Origin: Streptomyces sp. L2 | Lineage (GTDB): Bacteria > Actinomycetota > Actinomycetes > Streptomycetales > Streptomycetaceae | NCBI RefSeq assembly: GCF_004124325.1 | Contig: NZ_QBDT01000001.1 | Coordinates: forward strand, 7,192,001 to 7,256,000 | Reading direction: 5' to 3' | Length of the DNA: 64,000 nucleotides | Shown here: one piece after another, positions 25,589 to 34,900 of the stretch | Numbering within the stretch: position 1 is the first letter of the stretch | Layout: each line of letters opens with the position of its first letter | Translations under genes and position numbers: made by a program | The notes under the pieces: generated by a model | Told to the model about the DNA's origin: nothing | Seen by the model: only the letters and a program-made list of their open reading frames with translations | The model's database searches: none

Positions 25589-26515
25589 TCAGCCGACGCG
25601 CAGCGTCAGAGCCGTGGTGTGCAGCGTGCCGCCGGTCCGGAACTGCAGGAACAGCCGCCAGTTCCCGGACTGGGCGAACTCGGCGTGGAAGGTCAGGGAC
25701 GGTCCGCCGCGGTCGCCGTCGGCCTCGGTCTCCGGGTGGAGGTGGGCGAAGGCGAGATCGCCCTGGTGGAAGGCGGTCAGGTGGGCGAAGACGCCCAGGT
25801 ACGGCTGCAGGTCGGTGACCGGTTCGCCGTTCCTGGTGACGGTGGCGGTCAACCGGTGGGCCATGCCCGCCATGAGGTCGCCCTTCACCGCCACGGTGTA
25901 GCCGTCGACGGTGGTGCTGCCGGACGCCGGCGGCAGCGGCGCGTCCGTCGCCGTGCCGGGCACCTTCACCGTGCGGCTGAGGACGAGGTCCTTGCCCTTG
26001 CCGGGACCGCTGTCCGGGGTGAAGGAGGCGTACAGGCGCCAGGTGCCCGGTCGCAGGGCGGCCAGGGGCGCGGTCCAGGTGCCGTCGCCGGCCATGGCCG
26101 GGTGCAGGTGCTGGAAGCCGGTGAGGTCGGTGCGGACGGCGTAGAAGTGCATCCGCTTGGTCTGGTCGACGGCGAAACCGGTGACCGGCCTGCCGTCCGG
26201 GCCGGTGATGGTGAAGCGGTAGTCGGCCCCGCGGCCGGCGGACAGCGTGGCACTCGCGGAGGCCATCCGGTAGCCGTCCTTCGCGGCGGTCAGGCCGTTG
26301 CCGGCGGACGCGGTGTCCATGCCGGGCATGGACTCCATCGCGTCGGCCGACGCGGAGCGGGAGGGTGTGCCGCCGTGGTCCATGCCGGCCATGGGCGAGC
26401 TGTGGCCGGAGCTGTGGCTTGAGCCGGAGCCGCAGGCGGTCAGCGTGAGGCCGAGCGCCGCGGTGAGGGTGGCCGCCGTGAGGGCATGGCGGATCGTCCG
26501 GTGGTGCTGGGACAT
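25589..26515 (-). CDS. Met/His-rich lipoprotein, probable metal handling
   Basis: The 308-residue protein has a lipoprotein signal ending in the lipobox LTAC. The next 50 residues are rich in Met, His and Ser (PMAGMDHGG, MESMPGMD), a pattern seen in copper-binding segments. The remainder contains two repeats of a beta-sandwich domain, each with a histidine pair (FQHLHPAM and FAHLHPE). Such proteins are often found beside copper genes; CopD lies nearby. The ATG at 26515 is preceded by GGAAAG. The exact role is not known. Confidence 0.75.
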   Translation of the reverse strand: MSQHHRTIRHALTAATLTAALGLTLTACGSGSSHSSGHSSPMAGMDHGGTPSRSASADAMESMPGMDTASAGNGLTAAKDGYRMASASATLSAGRGADYRFTITGPDGRPVTGFAVDQTKRMHFYAVRTDLTGFQHLHPAMAGDGTWTAPLAALRPGTWRLYASFTPDSGPGKGKDLVLSRTVKVPGTATDAPLPPASGSTTVDGYTVAVKGDLMAGMAHRLTATVTRNGEPVTDLQPYLGVFAHLTAFHQGDLAFAHLHPETEADGDRGGPSLTFHAEFAQSGNWRLFLQFRTGGTLHTTALTLRVG

Positions 26516-26621
26516 GTGGTGTCTTTCCAGGTGGGCGCCGTGCCGCGGGCCCGGCGCGGTGAACGTGAACGGGCGACCGGTACCGGACGCGCGGCGGTGA
26601 GCCGCGGGGCCGGAGGTCGCG

Positions 26622-27062
26622 TCACGTCCGTGCGACGCACACCTGGTGCAGGAGGTCACGCCCGCCGGCCGGTGGCCCCCGGTGGCGCACGTCGCCGTAC
26701 GCCCGCCGGATCCCCGGCAGCAGCACGGCGGCCACGAGCAGGACGACGGCCGCGGTGAGCGGCGGCAGCGGGATCCCGGAGCGGGGCGTGGTGGCCACGC
26801 ACAGCGCCCCCCGCGCGGCCTGGTCCACCCGCGCTACGGCCTTCGGACCCGCCCCCTCCGGAGCGAGGACGGCGTGCGCGGCCGTTCCGGCCGGCATGTG
26901 CGAGGCGACCGGCATGCCTGGCGTCGCCCCGTGACAGCCGCCGTCGGCCGCGGCCGGACCGCCGTGCATGAGGAACAGCCCCAGCAGCACGGCGACCAGC
27001 ACGGCCGGCCGCACCACCCGACGGCGGCGGACCCCGGCCGCACCGGCGGAGGACTGCGTCAC
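26622..27062 (-). CDS. Small membrane protein, DUF6153-like
   Basis: The product of about 146 residues has two hydrophobic segments, one N-terminal (LVAVLLGLFLMHGGPAAA) and one near the C-terminus (LTAAVVLLVAAVLLPGI). The LFLMHGG phrase, with His-Gly after the helix, resembles the actinobacterial DUF6153 proteins found next to Met-rich copper lipoproteins. Two GTG starts are possible; GTG 27062 has GGTGGAG at the better distance, and GTG 27068 would add two residues. Probably in the same transcript as the lipoprotein gene. Confidence 0.65.
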   Translation of the reverse strand: MTQSSAGAAGVRRRRVVRPAVLVAVLLGLFLMHGGPAAADGGCHGATPGMPVASHMPAGTAAHAVLAPEGAGPKAVARVDQAARGALCVATTPRSGIPLPPLTAAVVLLVAAVLLPGIRRAYGDVRHRGPPAGGRDLLHQVCVART

Positions 27063-27153
27063 GATCACGGCTCCACCCTAAGGGCACGGGCAGCGGCCCG
27101 CCGCGTCCCCCCGCGCGGCGTAGAGTCCCGGGCGTGGAACGGGAGCGGACGGC

Positions 27154-28371
27154 GTGAAGGCCGAGGCGTCCGGGGCGCGGCCGGAACCCGCGGGGATGCG
27201 GCCGTGGCGTTTCGTCGTGTGGTTCGGGGCGGTCAGCCTGCTCGCCGACTTCGTGTACGAGGGCGCCCGTTCGGTCACCGGCCCGCTGCTGGCCTCGCTG
27301 GGCGCCTCCGCCCTCGTCGTCGGTGTCGTCACCGGTGCCGGTGAGGCGGCGGCGCTGGTGCTGCGGCTGGTGTCCGGCCCGCTCGCGGACCGGACCCGCA
27401 GGTTCTGGGGGCTGGCGATCGCCGGGTACGCGCTGACCGTCGTCTCCGTGCCGCCGCTCGGCGTGGTCGGCGTGCTGTGGGCGGCCTGCGTCCTGGTGGT
27501 CGCCGAGCGGGTGGGCAAGGCGGTGCGCTCACCGGCGAAGGACACCCTCCTGTCGCACGCGACGGCCGCGACCGGCCGCGGCCGGGGGTTCGCCGTGCAC
27601 GAGGCGATGGACCAGGTCGGCGCCCTCGTCGGCCCGTTGACGGTGGCCGGTGTCCTCGCCCTGACCGGCGGCGACTACGGTCCCGCGCTGGGCGTCCTCG
27701 CGGCACCCGGGGTGGCCGTGCTGGGGTTGCTGTTCTGGCTGCGGGCCCGGGTGCCGGACCCGGAGGCGTACGAGCGCGCGGTGACCGGCGCCGCGGGCGG
27801 CCCGCCACCGGCACCCGGCGGTCGGCTGCCGGCCGCCTTCTGGACCTACGCGGCGTTCACCGCGACCACGACCGCCGGGTTCGCCACCTTCGGCGTGCTG
27901 TCGTACCACCTGGTGACCCGGCACCTGCTGACGACCGCCTGGGTGCCCGTGCTGTACGCGGGCGCGATGGCCGTCGACGCGGTGGCCGCGCTGGCCACCG
28001 GCTGGTGGTACGACCGGATCGGCCCGCGGGTGCTCGTCGTCCTGCCCGTCCTGGCCGCCGCCGTACCGGCGCTCGCGTTCACCGACACCGTCGCGTGGGC
28101 CGTCGGCGGGTCCCTGGTGTGGGGTGCGGCGATGGGCGTGCAGGAGTCCACGCTGCGGGCGACGGTCGCCGACCTGGTGCCCACGCCCCGGCGGGCCACC
28201 GCCTACGGGATCTTCGCCGGGGTGGTCGGCGGGGCGGGCCTGGCGGGCGGGGCGCTCACCGGTGCCCTGTACGACTACTCGATCCCGACGCTGATCACGG
28301 TGGTGGCCGCGATCCAGGCGCTCGCCCTGGTGCTGCTCGCCGTGACCCGCCCGCGGCACCGTCGGCCGTGA
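27154..28371 (+). CDS. MFS transporter, 12 helices
   Basis: The 405-residue protein has 12 predicted membrane helices in two halves around a Gly/Pro-rich central loop near residue 215. SGPLADRTRRFWGLAIAG after helix 2 is the MFS loop motif, and GKAVRSPAKDTLLSHA is typical of a group of drug-exporter-like proteins. The substrate is unknown. The GTG start is preceded by GGGAGCGG. It is divergent from the small membrane protein gene, with about 90 bp between them. Confidence 0.8.
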   Translation: MKAEASGARPEPAGMRPWRFVVWFGAVSLLADFVYEGARSVTGPLLASLGASALVVGVVTGAGEAAALVLRLVSGPLADRTRRFWGLAIAGYALTVVSVPPLGVVGVLWAACVLVVAERVGKAVRSPAKDTLLSHATAATGRGRGFAVHEAMDQVGALVGPLTVAGVLALTGGDYGPALGVLAAPGVAVLGLLFWLRARVPDPEAYERAVTGAAGGPPPAPGGRLPAAFWTYAAFTATTTAGFATFGVLSYHLVTRHLLTTAWVPVLYAGAMAVDAVAALATGWWYDRIGPRVLVVLPVLAAAVPALAFTDTVAWAVGGSLVWGAAMGVQESTLRATVADLVPTPRRATAYGIFAGVVGGAGLAGGALTGALYDYSIPTLITVVAAIQALALVLLAVTRPRHRRP

Positions 28372-28402
28372 CGGGCGTCCGGTCGCCGTTGGCCGGTGGT
28401 CC

Positions 28403-29464
28403 TCACAGGGCCTTGGCCGGCCAGTCCAGCAGCCGGGCGCCGATGACCGCGGTCTGCAGCATGTAACGGTGCCCCGGATCGGCCGGGTTGGCGCCGGTGA
28501 GCTTGTGGATGCGCTCCAGCCGGTACGTCAGGGCGCGCACGCTCAGCGACAGGCGGCGGGCGGCCTCCGCGGCCACACAGCCCACGTCGAAGTAGGCCGT
28601 GAGCGTGGCCAGGAGCGGCTCGGCACCGCCCCGGGCCGCCGTCAGCGGGCCGAGGGTGTCCAGCACCAGGTCGGCCATGGCCTGCCGGTCACGGGTGAGG
28701 ACCGGGTACACGAGCAGGTCGACGGCGCGCAGCACCGGGTCGTCCAGGCCCAGCCGGTCGGCCAGTTCGAGGGTGTTGAGGGCCTCCTCGTACGACTGGA
28801 CGACTCCGCCGGGGCCCGGCTGGGGGCGCCCGATGGCCACCGTGCCCCCGTCGGTGGCGGCGTGCGCCCGCTTCGCGAAGTAGGGCAGGATCTCGTCCTC
28901 GTGGCCGGGGGCGATGCACAGCAGCCGGCCGTCCTTGGTCGTGAGCAGGGCGCTGCGGTTGCCGAAGCGGGCGAGGAGCGCCTGCTCCACCTGGCGGGGC
29001 ACCGCGTCGCCCTCCGTGTAGGCGGCCGGGCCGCGCGCCACGGCGACCGCGTGGGCGTGGGCGAGCCGCAGCCCGAAGCGTTCGGCGCGCTCCGCGAGGC
29101 GGCCCAGGTCGCTGCGGCCGTAGAGCAGGTCGTCGATGAACTCGCGGCGGGCCGCCTCCTCCTGGCGTACGGCGAGGGTCTGCGCGCGTTCGTACCCCTC
29201 CGCGAAGGCGTCTATCGCCTGCTGCACGGCGGCCAGGACGCTGTCCGCCGTACCGGAGCCGGTACTCGGCCAGCCCGCGCGGGTGGCAGACAGATGGGCG
29301 CTGACCAGGGCGCGCAGTCCATGCCCGTCGTCGGCGGCGTGCTCACCCAGCACGCGCCGCGACTCCAGCTCCTCCCGGGTGAGCCGGCGGCCGGTGTCCG
29401 AGACCTCCTTCAGGATGCGGTCGTAGCCGTCCAGATACCGCTCGGGCGTCTCCCGGTGTGTCAC
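28403..29464 (-). CDS. PucR/CdaR family transcriptional regulator
   Basis: The 353-residue protein has a GGDEF-related middle domain (residues 150-250) and the PucR C-terminal HTH: LLATLTAYFDVGCVAAEAAR, then SVRALTYRLERIHKLTG. These regulators usually control a neighbouring catabolic or stress gene in response to small molecules. It is divergent from the flotillin gene across a 230-bp region holding the palindrome at 29541, so it may control that cassette (inference). The GTG start has GGGGGGAC upstream. Confidence 0.85.
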   Translation of the reverse strand: MTHRETPERYLDGYDRILKEVSDTGRRLTREELESRRVLGEHAADDGHGLRALVSAHLSATRAGWPSTGSGTADSVLAAVQQAIDAFAEGYERAQTLAVRQEEAARREFIDDLLYGRSDLGRLAERAERFGLRLAHAHAVAVARGPAAYTEGDAVPRQVEQALLARFGNRSALLTTKDGRLLCIAPGHEDEILPYFAKRAHAATDGGTVAIGRPQPGPGGVVQSYEEALNTLELADRLGLDDPVLRAVDLLVYPVLTRDRQAMADLVLDTLGPLTAARGGAEPLLATLTAYFDVGCVAAEAARRLSLSVRALTYRLERIHKLTGANPADPGHRYMLQTAVIGARLLDWPAKAL

Positions 29465-29540
29465 GCCGTCCCCCCGTGGATGTTCACGCGCCGATGCGGT
29501 CCTCCTGTCGGCCCACCGGCATCCAGACCTTAGTGAACAC

Positions 29541-29555
29541 TGCCGGATGTCGGCA
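29541..29555. promoter_or_regulatory. Palindrome between pucR-like and flotillin genes
   Basis: TGCCGGATGTCGGCA has perfect 5-bp arms around GATGT. Its place in the divergent region makes it a candidate site for the PucR-type regulator. Confidence 0.4.
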
Positions 29556-29610
29556 ATGCGCGAGCGGGTCCCGCTCGCCCATCATGAGCCGCGGGGAGCA
29601 CTGCTGAGCG

Positions 29611-29649
29611 TTTCGGTGCCGGACACCGGCAGGGTGTCCGGCACCGGAA
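29611..29649. terminator. Strong hairpin in the flotillin leader region
   Basis: CGGTGCCGGACACC (29614-29627) pairs perfectly with GGTGTCCGGCACCG (29633-29646), with three more outer pairs, one a G-T wobble. No plus-strand gene ends nearby, so it is either an attenuator in the flotillin leader or an insulator. Confidence 0.5.
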
Positions 29650-29694
29650 CGCCCGCTTCCCGGCCCTTCTCCTGATGCCTGAAGGACGTGTGTC

Positions 29695-31794
29695 ATGGAT
29701 GCCATCGGCGTGCTCGCCGTCGTCTGTCTGCTCCTCGTCGCCCTCGCGCTGTTCGCGCTCTCGCGGCTGTTCCGCAAGGTGGAGCAGGGCAAGGCGCTGA
29801 TCGTCTCCAGGATGCGCAAGGTCGACGTCACCTTCACCGGCCAGGTCGTCCTGCCCGTGCTGCACAAGGCGGAGGTGATGGACATCTCGGTGAAGACCAT
29901 CGAGATCACCCGGGCCGGCCGGGACGGGCTGATCTGCCGGGACAACATCCGCGCCGACATCCGCATCTCGTTCTTCGTGAAGGTCAACAAGACCGTCGGG
30001 GACGTCATCAAGGTCGCCCAGTCCGTCGGCACGGCACGCGCCAGCGACCAGAAGACCCTGCAGGAGCTGTTCCACGCCAAGTTCTCCGAGGCGCTGAAGA
30101 CCGTCGGCAAGCAGCTGGACTTCACCGACCTCTACACCAAGCGCGAGGAACTCCGCTACAAGATCATCGAGTTGATCGGTGTCGACCTCAGCGGCTACCA
30201 CCTGGAGGACGCGGCGATCGACTACCTGGAGCAGACGCCGCTGTCCCAGCTGGACCCGGCGAACGTCCTGGACGCCCAGGGCATCCGGAAGATCACCGAG
30301 CTGACCGCCGTGGAGCACGTGCGCACCAACGAGGCGCAGCGCACGGAGGAGAAGGAGATCACCCGGCAGAACGTGGACGCCCGCGAGGCCGTCCTGGAGC
30401 TGGAGCGCCGGCAGGCGGACGCCGAGATCAAGCAGAAGCGGGAGATCGAGACCTCCCGCGCCCGCGAGGAGGCGGAGACCGCCCGGGTGGTGGAGGAGGA
30501 GCGGCTGCGTGCGCAGGGCGCGTTCCTGCGCACCGAGGAGCAGCTCGGCGTGCAGCGGGAGAACCAGGCCCGCGAGGTCGCCGTCGCCGCGAAGAACCGC
30601 GAGCGGGTCATCGCCGTGGAGAACGAGCGGATCGAGAAGGACCGCATGCTGGAGGTCATCGCCCGGGAGCGGGAGACCCAGCTGACGAAGATCTCCGCCG
30701 ACAAGGAGGTCGAGGCGCAGCGCCGCGACATCGCCGAGGTCGTGCGCGAACGGGTCGCGGTGGACCGGACGGTCGCCGAGCAGGAGGAGTCCATCAAGAA
30801 GCTGCGCGCCGTCGAGCAGGCGGAGCGCGAGCGGCAGGCCGTCATCATCGCCGCCGAGGCCGAGGCGCAGGAGAAGCTGGTCAAGGACATCAAGGCGGCG
30901 GAGGCCGCCGAACAGGCCGCCACCCACCGCGCCGCCGAGGAACTCACCCTCGCCGAGGCCCGGTTGAAGACGGCCGATCTCGACGCCCGGGCCAAGCTGC
31001 GGCTCGCCGAGGGCGTCCAGGCCGAGGCCGCCGCCGAGGGTCTCGCCGCCGTCCAGGTCCGCGACAAGGAGGCCGCCGTCATCGAGAAGGCGGGCCGGGC
31101 CGAGGCGGAGGCCACCCAGGCCCGGCTGCGGGCCGAGGCCGAGGGCGCCAGGGCCAAGGCGCTCGCCGACGCCGAGGGCGCGAAGGCGAAGGCGCTGGCC
31201 GAGGCCGAGGGAGCGCGGGCCAGGGCGCTGGCCGACGCCGACGGCATCGGCGGAAAGCTGAAGGCAGAGGCGGAGGGCCTGACCGAGAAGGCCGCCGCGA
31301 TGGCCGCCCTCGACGACGCCTCCCGCGGCCACGAGGAGTACCGGCTGCGGCTCCAGGCGGAGAAGGAGATCCGGCTCGCCGGCCTGGACGTGCAGCGGCA
31401 GGTCGCCGAGGCACAGGCCACGGTGCTCGCCACCGGCCTGGAGAACGCCGACATCGACATCGTCGGCGGGGAATCCGTCTTCTTCGACCGGCTGGTCTCC
31501 TCCATTTCGCTCGGCAAGGGCGTCGACGGGTTCGTGCGGCACTCCGAGACCGCGCAGGCCCTGGCCCGCCCGTGGCTCGACGGCACCTCCAGCTTCACCG
31601 ACGACCTGGCCGGCGTCCTCGGCCGGGCCTCGACCGCCGACGTGCAGAACCTGACGGTCTCCGCGCTGCTGATGAAGCTCATGAAGTCGGGCGGCACCGA
31701 GGCCGGCACCGTGCAGCAACTCCTGGACCGGGCGGGCGAACTGGGCATCGCCGACACCCCGCTCACCGCGCTGAACGGCACCGCCAGGGTCTGA
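29695..31794 (+). CDS. Flotillin-like SPFH-domain protein
   Basis: The 699-residue protein starts with one membrane helix (LAVVCLLLVALALFALSRLF), then an SPFH domain at about 30-200 (KVEQGKALIVSRM, VDVTFTGQVVLPVLHKAEVM, NIRADIRISFFVKVN). Residues 210-590 are a long coiled coil with Glu/Ala/Arg repeats of the flotillin type (AEAEGARAKALADAEGAKAK). The C-terminal 110 residues contain FFDRLVSSIS and are globular. Flotillins form oligomeric cages on membrane microdomains. It is about 200 residues longer than B. subtilis FloT. The DUF3686 ATPase gene follows on the same strand after 115 bp. Confidence 0.88.
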   Translation: MDAIGVLAVVCLLLVALALFALSRLFRKVEQGKALIVSRMRKVDVTFTGQVVLPVLHKAEVMDISVKTIEITRAGRDGLICRDNIRADIRISFFVKVNKTVGDVIKVAQSVGTARASDQKTLQELFHAKFSEALKTVGKQLDFTDLYTKREELRYKIIELIGVDLSGYHLEDAAIDYLEQTPLSQLDPANVLDAQGIRKITELTAVEHVRTNEAQRTEEKEITRQNVDAREAVLELERRQADAEIKQKREIETSRAREEAETARVVEEERLRAQGAFLRTEEQLGVQRENQAREVAVAAKNRERVIAVENERIEKDRMLEVIARERETQLTKISADKEVEAQRRDIAEVVRERVAVDRTVAEQEESIKKLRAVEQAERERQAVIIAAEAEAQEKLVKDIKAAEAAEQAATHRAAEELTLAEARLKTADLDARAKLRLAEGVQAEAAAEGLAAVQVRDKEAAVIEKAGRAEAEATQARLRAEAEGARAKALADAEGAKAKALAEAEGARARALADADGIGGKLKAEAEGLTEKAAAMAALDDASRGHEEYRLRLQAEKEIRLAGLDVQRQVAEAQATVLATGLENADIDIVGGESVFFDRLVSSISLGKGVDGFVRHSETAQALARPWLDGTSSFTDDLAGVLGRASTADVQNLTVSALLMKLMKSGGTEAGTVQQLLDRAGELGIADTPLTALNGTARV

Positions 31795-31909
31795 TCACCA
31801 CCGGTGCCCCGGCTGCCGCACAGGGGACGGCAGCCAGGGCACCTCCTCTGCGCCACACGTCTCCCCGGACATCCCCTCCCCCTTGCCACGCGGAAGGAAC
31901 GTACCGTCC

Positions 31910-34900
31910 ATGGCCACCGTCCCGGAGGCGGGCGCCCACGACGCCGGCACCTACGAGCTGCTGCGCGACCGCCTCACCGCGCAGGCCGCCGAACTCGCCC
32001 GCCGTGCCGACGCCCTCAACGCCCGCCGCGTCGAGGAGTTCGGCTCCGCCCGGCTCGACCTCGCCGGCAGCGAGCAGCTGCGCACCCCGCACCCGTGCGT
32101 CCCGTGCGACGTCGTCGCCGTCGGGGACACGCTGCTCCTCGGCACCGCCGGCCGGCCCGCGCCGGACGCCCCGCCCGCGGTGGCCGACGTGTTCACGCTC
32201 TACGACCGCGAGCTGAACCCGCTGCCCGAGACCGCCGTACCCGGACTGCTCGACGACCCGTCCTTCCAGCGGGAGTTCGCCGACCTGCACCGCTACTTCC
32301 GCCAGGCCCGGCTGCTGCGCCTGCGGATCACCGCCGGCCGGCTCCTCGCGGTGTTCCGCACCGGCGAGAAGGCCGACGACATCCGCGTGCTGCGCTGGAC
32401 CCCCACCGACGACGGCCGGGTGGCCTTCCTGGACGCGCGCGGCGAACGCGACGACGTCTTCCCGCCCTCCGACGAGGTCACCTGGACCGCGACGACCCGC
32501 GAGGACCACGTCCTCGGCCGCCACCCGCACGTCGCCGTCCCCGGCGGGCTGTTCGTCTCGACCGTCGGGGGCACCCTCACCGTCAAGACGGAGAACGACA
32601 CCGAGACGGGGGAGGGCATCCACAGCGAACCGGTCGACGAACCGCTGCAGGCCCTCGCCGACGCGGACATCGCCCACGCGCGCGTGGGCGCCCTCGTCCT
32701 CCTGCGCGTCCGCCCCTACAAGGAGGACGCCCACCGGCACCTCGTGTTCAACACCCTCACCCGATCGGTCACCCGCCTGGACGGCCTCGGACAGGGCTGC
32801 CGCCGCCTCCCCGAGGACCGGGGCGTCCTGTTCCCCGGCGGCTACTGCCTGGCCACGGGGACCGTGAAGACGTACGACCTCGACGTCCGCGAGCTGGAGT
32901 TCGAGCGGGAGGTGCGCTCGCCCAACGGCGAGGACGTGCTGTACGCCTTCCACGCGCGCGGCGGCGGTCGCGCCCTGCTGCTGTCGTACAACACGATCCG
33001 CCAGGAGGTCGCGGCCCCGCTGCCCTGCCGGGGCTGGGGCCTCTTCGACGACGGCACGTTCGCCGTGGTCCGCGCGGACGGCGACCAGCCGGCCCAGGTC
33101 CACCCGGTCCAGCTGTGGCACTCGCCGTACGACTCCGACACCCATGCCGCGGGCGCCCCCACCGGCAGCGGACCGCTGGCCCGGATCGGCAACGCCGACC
33201 TGGTGCGCGCCATCTCCGCCTGCCTGTCCGTCGCCGGCACCGTCCGCGACGGCATCACGACCGGCGAGGGCTACCAGGCCCTGTCCGCCGCCTGCGTCCG
33301 CACCGCCGACGGCCACCACTGGCTGGGCGAGACCGAACTCGGCGGCCTGCACGGGCCGTTGGACGACCTCCGGGACACCGTCGGCCAGATCCTCGCCGAG
33401 TTCGAGCACGTCCAGGTCCTCACCCGGCAGGCCGCCGACGCGCTCGACGAGGCCGCCGGGCGGATCGCCACCGTGGTCCGCAGGCTGCGCGGCGAGGCCC
33501 CGAAGGACGCCGCCGCCTGGGTCGCCGGCCTGACCGAACTCCGGCACGCGCACGGCCGGCTCCTCAACCTCAAGGAGCTGCGGTACGCCGACCGGGACCG
33601 CCTCGACACCCTCGCCACCGTCGCCGAGACCGACCTCGCGGCTCTCGGCGAGCGGGCCGTGGGCCTCCTCGCCGAGGACGACGCCTTCGCCGCCCACCAC
33701 ACCGGCGTCGAACAACTCGCCGCCGACGCCCAGGCGATCACCACGGTCGCCGAAGCCGGCCCGGTCGGCGCCCGGCTCGACGAACTGGCCGACGGGCTCA
33801 CCACCGTCACCGACGTCGTCGCGAGCCTCGACATGGGCGACGCCACCGTCCGCACCGCCGTCCTGGAGCGCGCCGCCGCCGTCCTCGCCGGCGTCAACCG
33901 CGCCCGCGCCGCCCTCGACGCCCGCCGCCGCGCCCTCCTCGACCACGAGGGCCGCGCCGAGTCCGCCGCCGAGACCGCCCTGCTCGGCCAGCTGGTCACC
34001 ACCGCTCTCGCCGCCGCCGACACCACCGAGGCCTGCGACGACCAACTCGCCCGCCTCCTCGCCCGGCTGGAGGACCTGGAGTCCCGCTTCGCCGACTTCG
34101 ACGACGTCCTCGCGGACCTCGCCGACCGGCGCACCGAGATCTACGAGGCGTTCACCGCCCGCAAACAGACCCTCGCCGACGCCCGCGCCCGCCGCGCCGA
34201 ACAGCTCGCGGCCTCCGCCGCCCGCGTCCTGGACACCGTCGCCCGGCGCTCCGCCGCCCTCACCGACCCCGACGCGGTCAGCGCCTACTTCGCCTCCGAC
34301 CCGCTCGTGGCCAAGGTCCGCCGCTCCGCCGCCGAACTGCGGGACCTCGGCGACCCCGTCCGCGCGGAGGAACTCACCGGCCGCCTGGAGTCCGCCCGCC
34401 AGGAAGCCGCCCGCGCCCTGAAGGACCGCACCGACCTGTACGGCGACGGCGGACGCACCCTGCGGCTCGGCGCCCACCGCTTCGCCGTCACCACCCAGCC
34501 ACTCGACCTCACCCTCGTCCCGCACGGCGAGGGCCTCGCCTACGCCGTCACCGGCACCGACTACCGCGCCCCGGTCACCGACCCCGGCTTCGCGGACACC
34601 CGCCCGTTCTGGCAGCGCACCCTGCCCTCCGAGTCCCCCGAGGTCTACCGCGCCGAACACCTCGCCGCCCGCCTGCTCGGCGCACACTCGCCCGAGGCGC
34701 TCATGGCCGCCGACCTGCCCGCACTGGTACGCCGGACGGCGCAGGAGGCGTACGACGAGGGATACGAGACCGGCGTCCACGACCACGACGCGACCGCCGT
34801 CCTCACCGCGCTGCTGCCCCTGTACGAAGGGGCCGGGGCGCTGCGCCACGAACCGGCCGCCCGCGCCGCCGCCCAGCTCTTCTGGGCCCACCGCACCACG

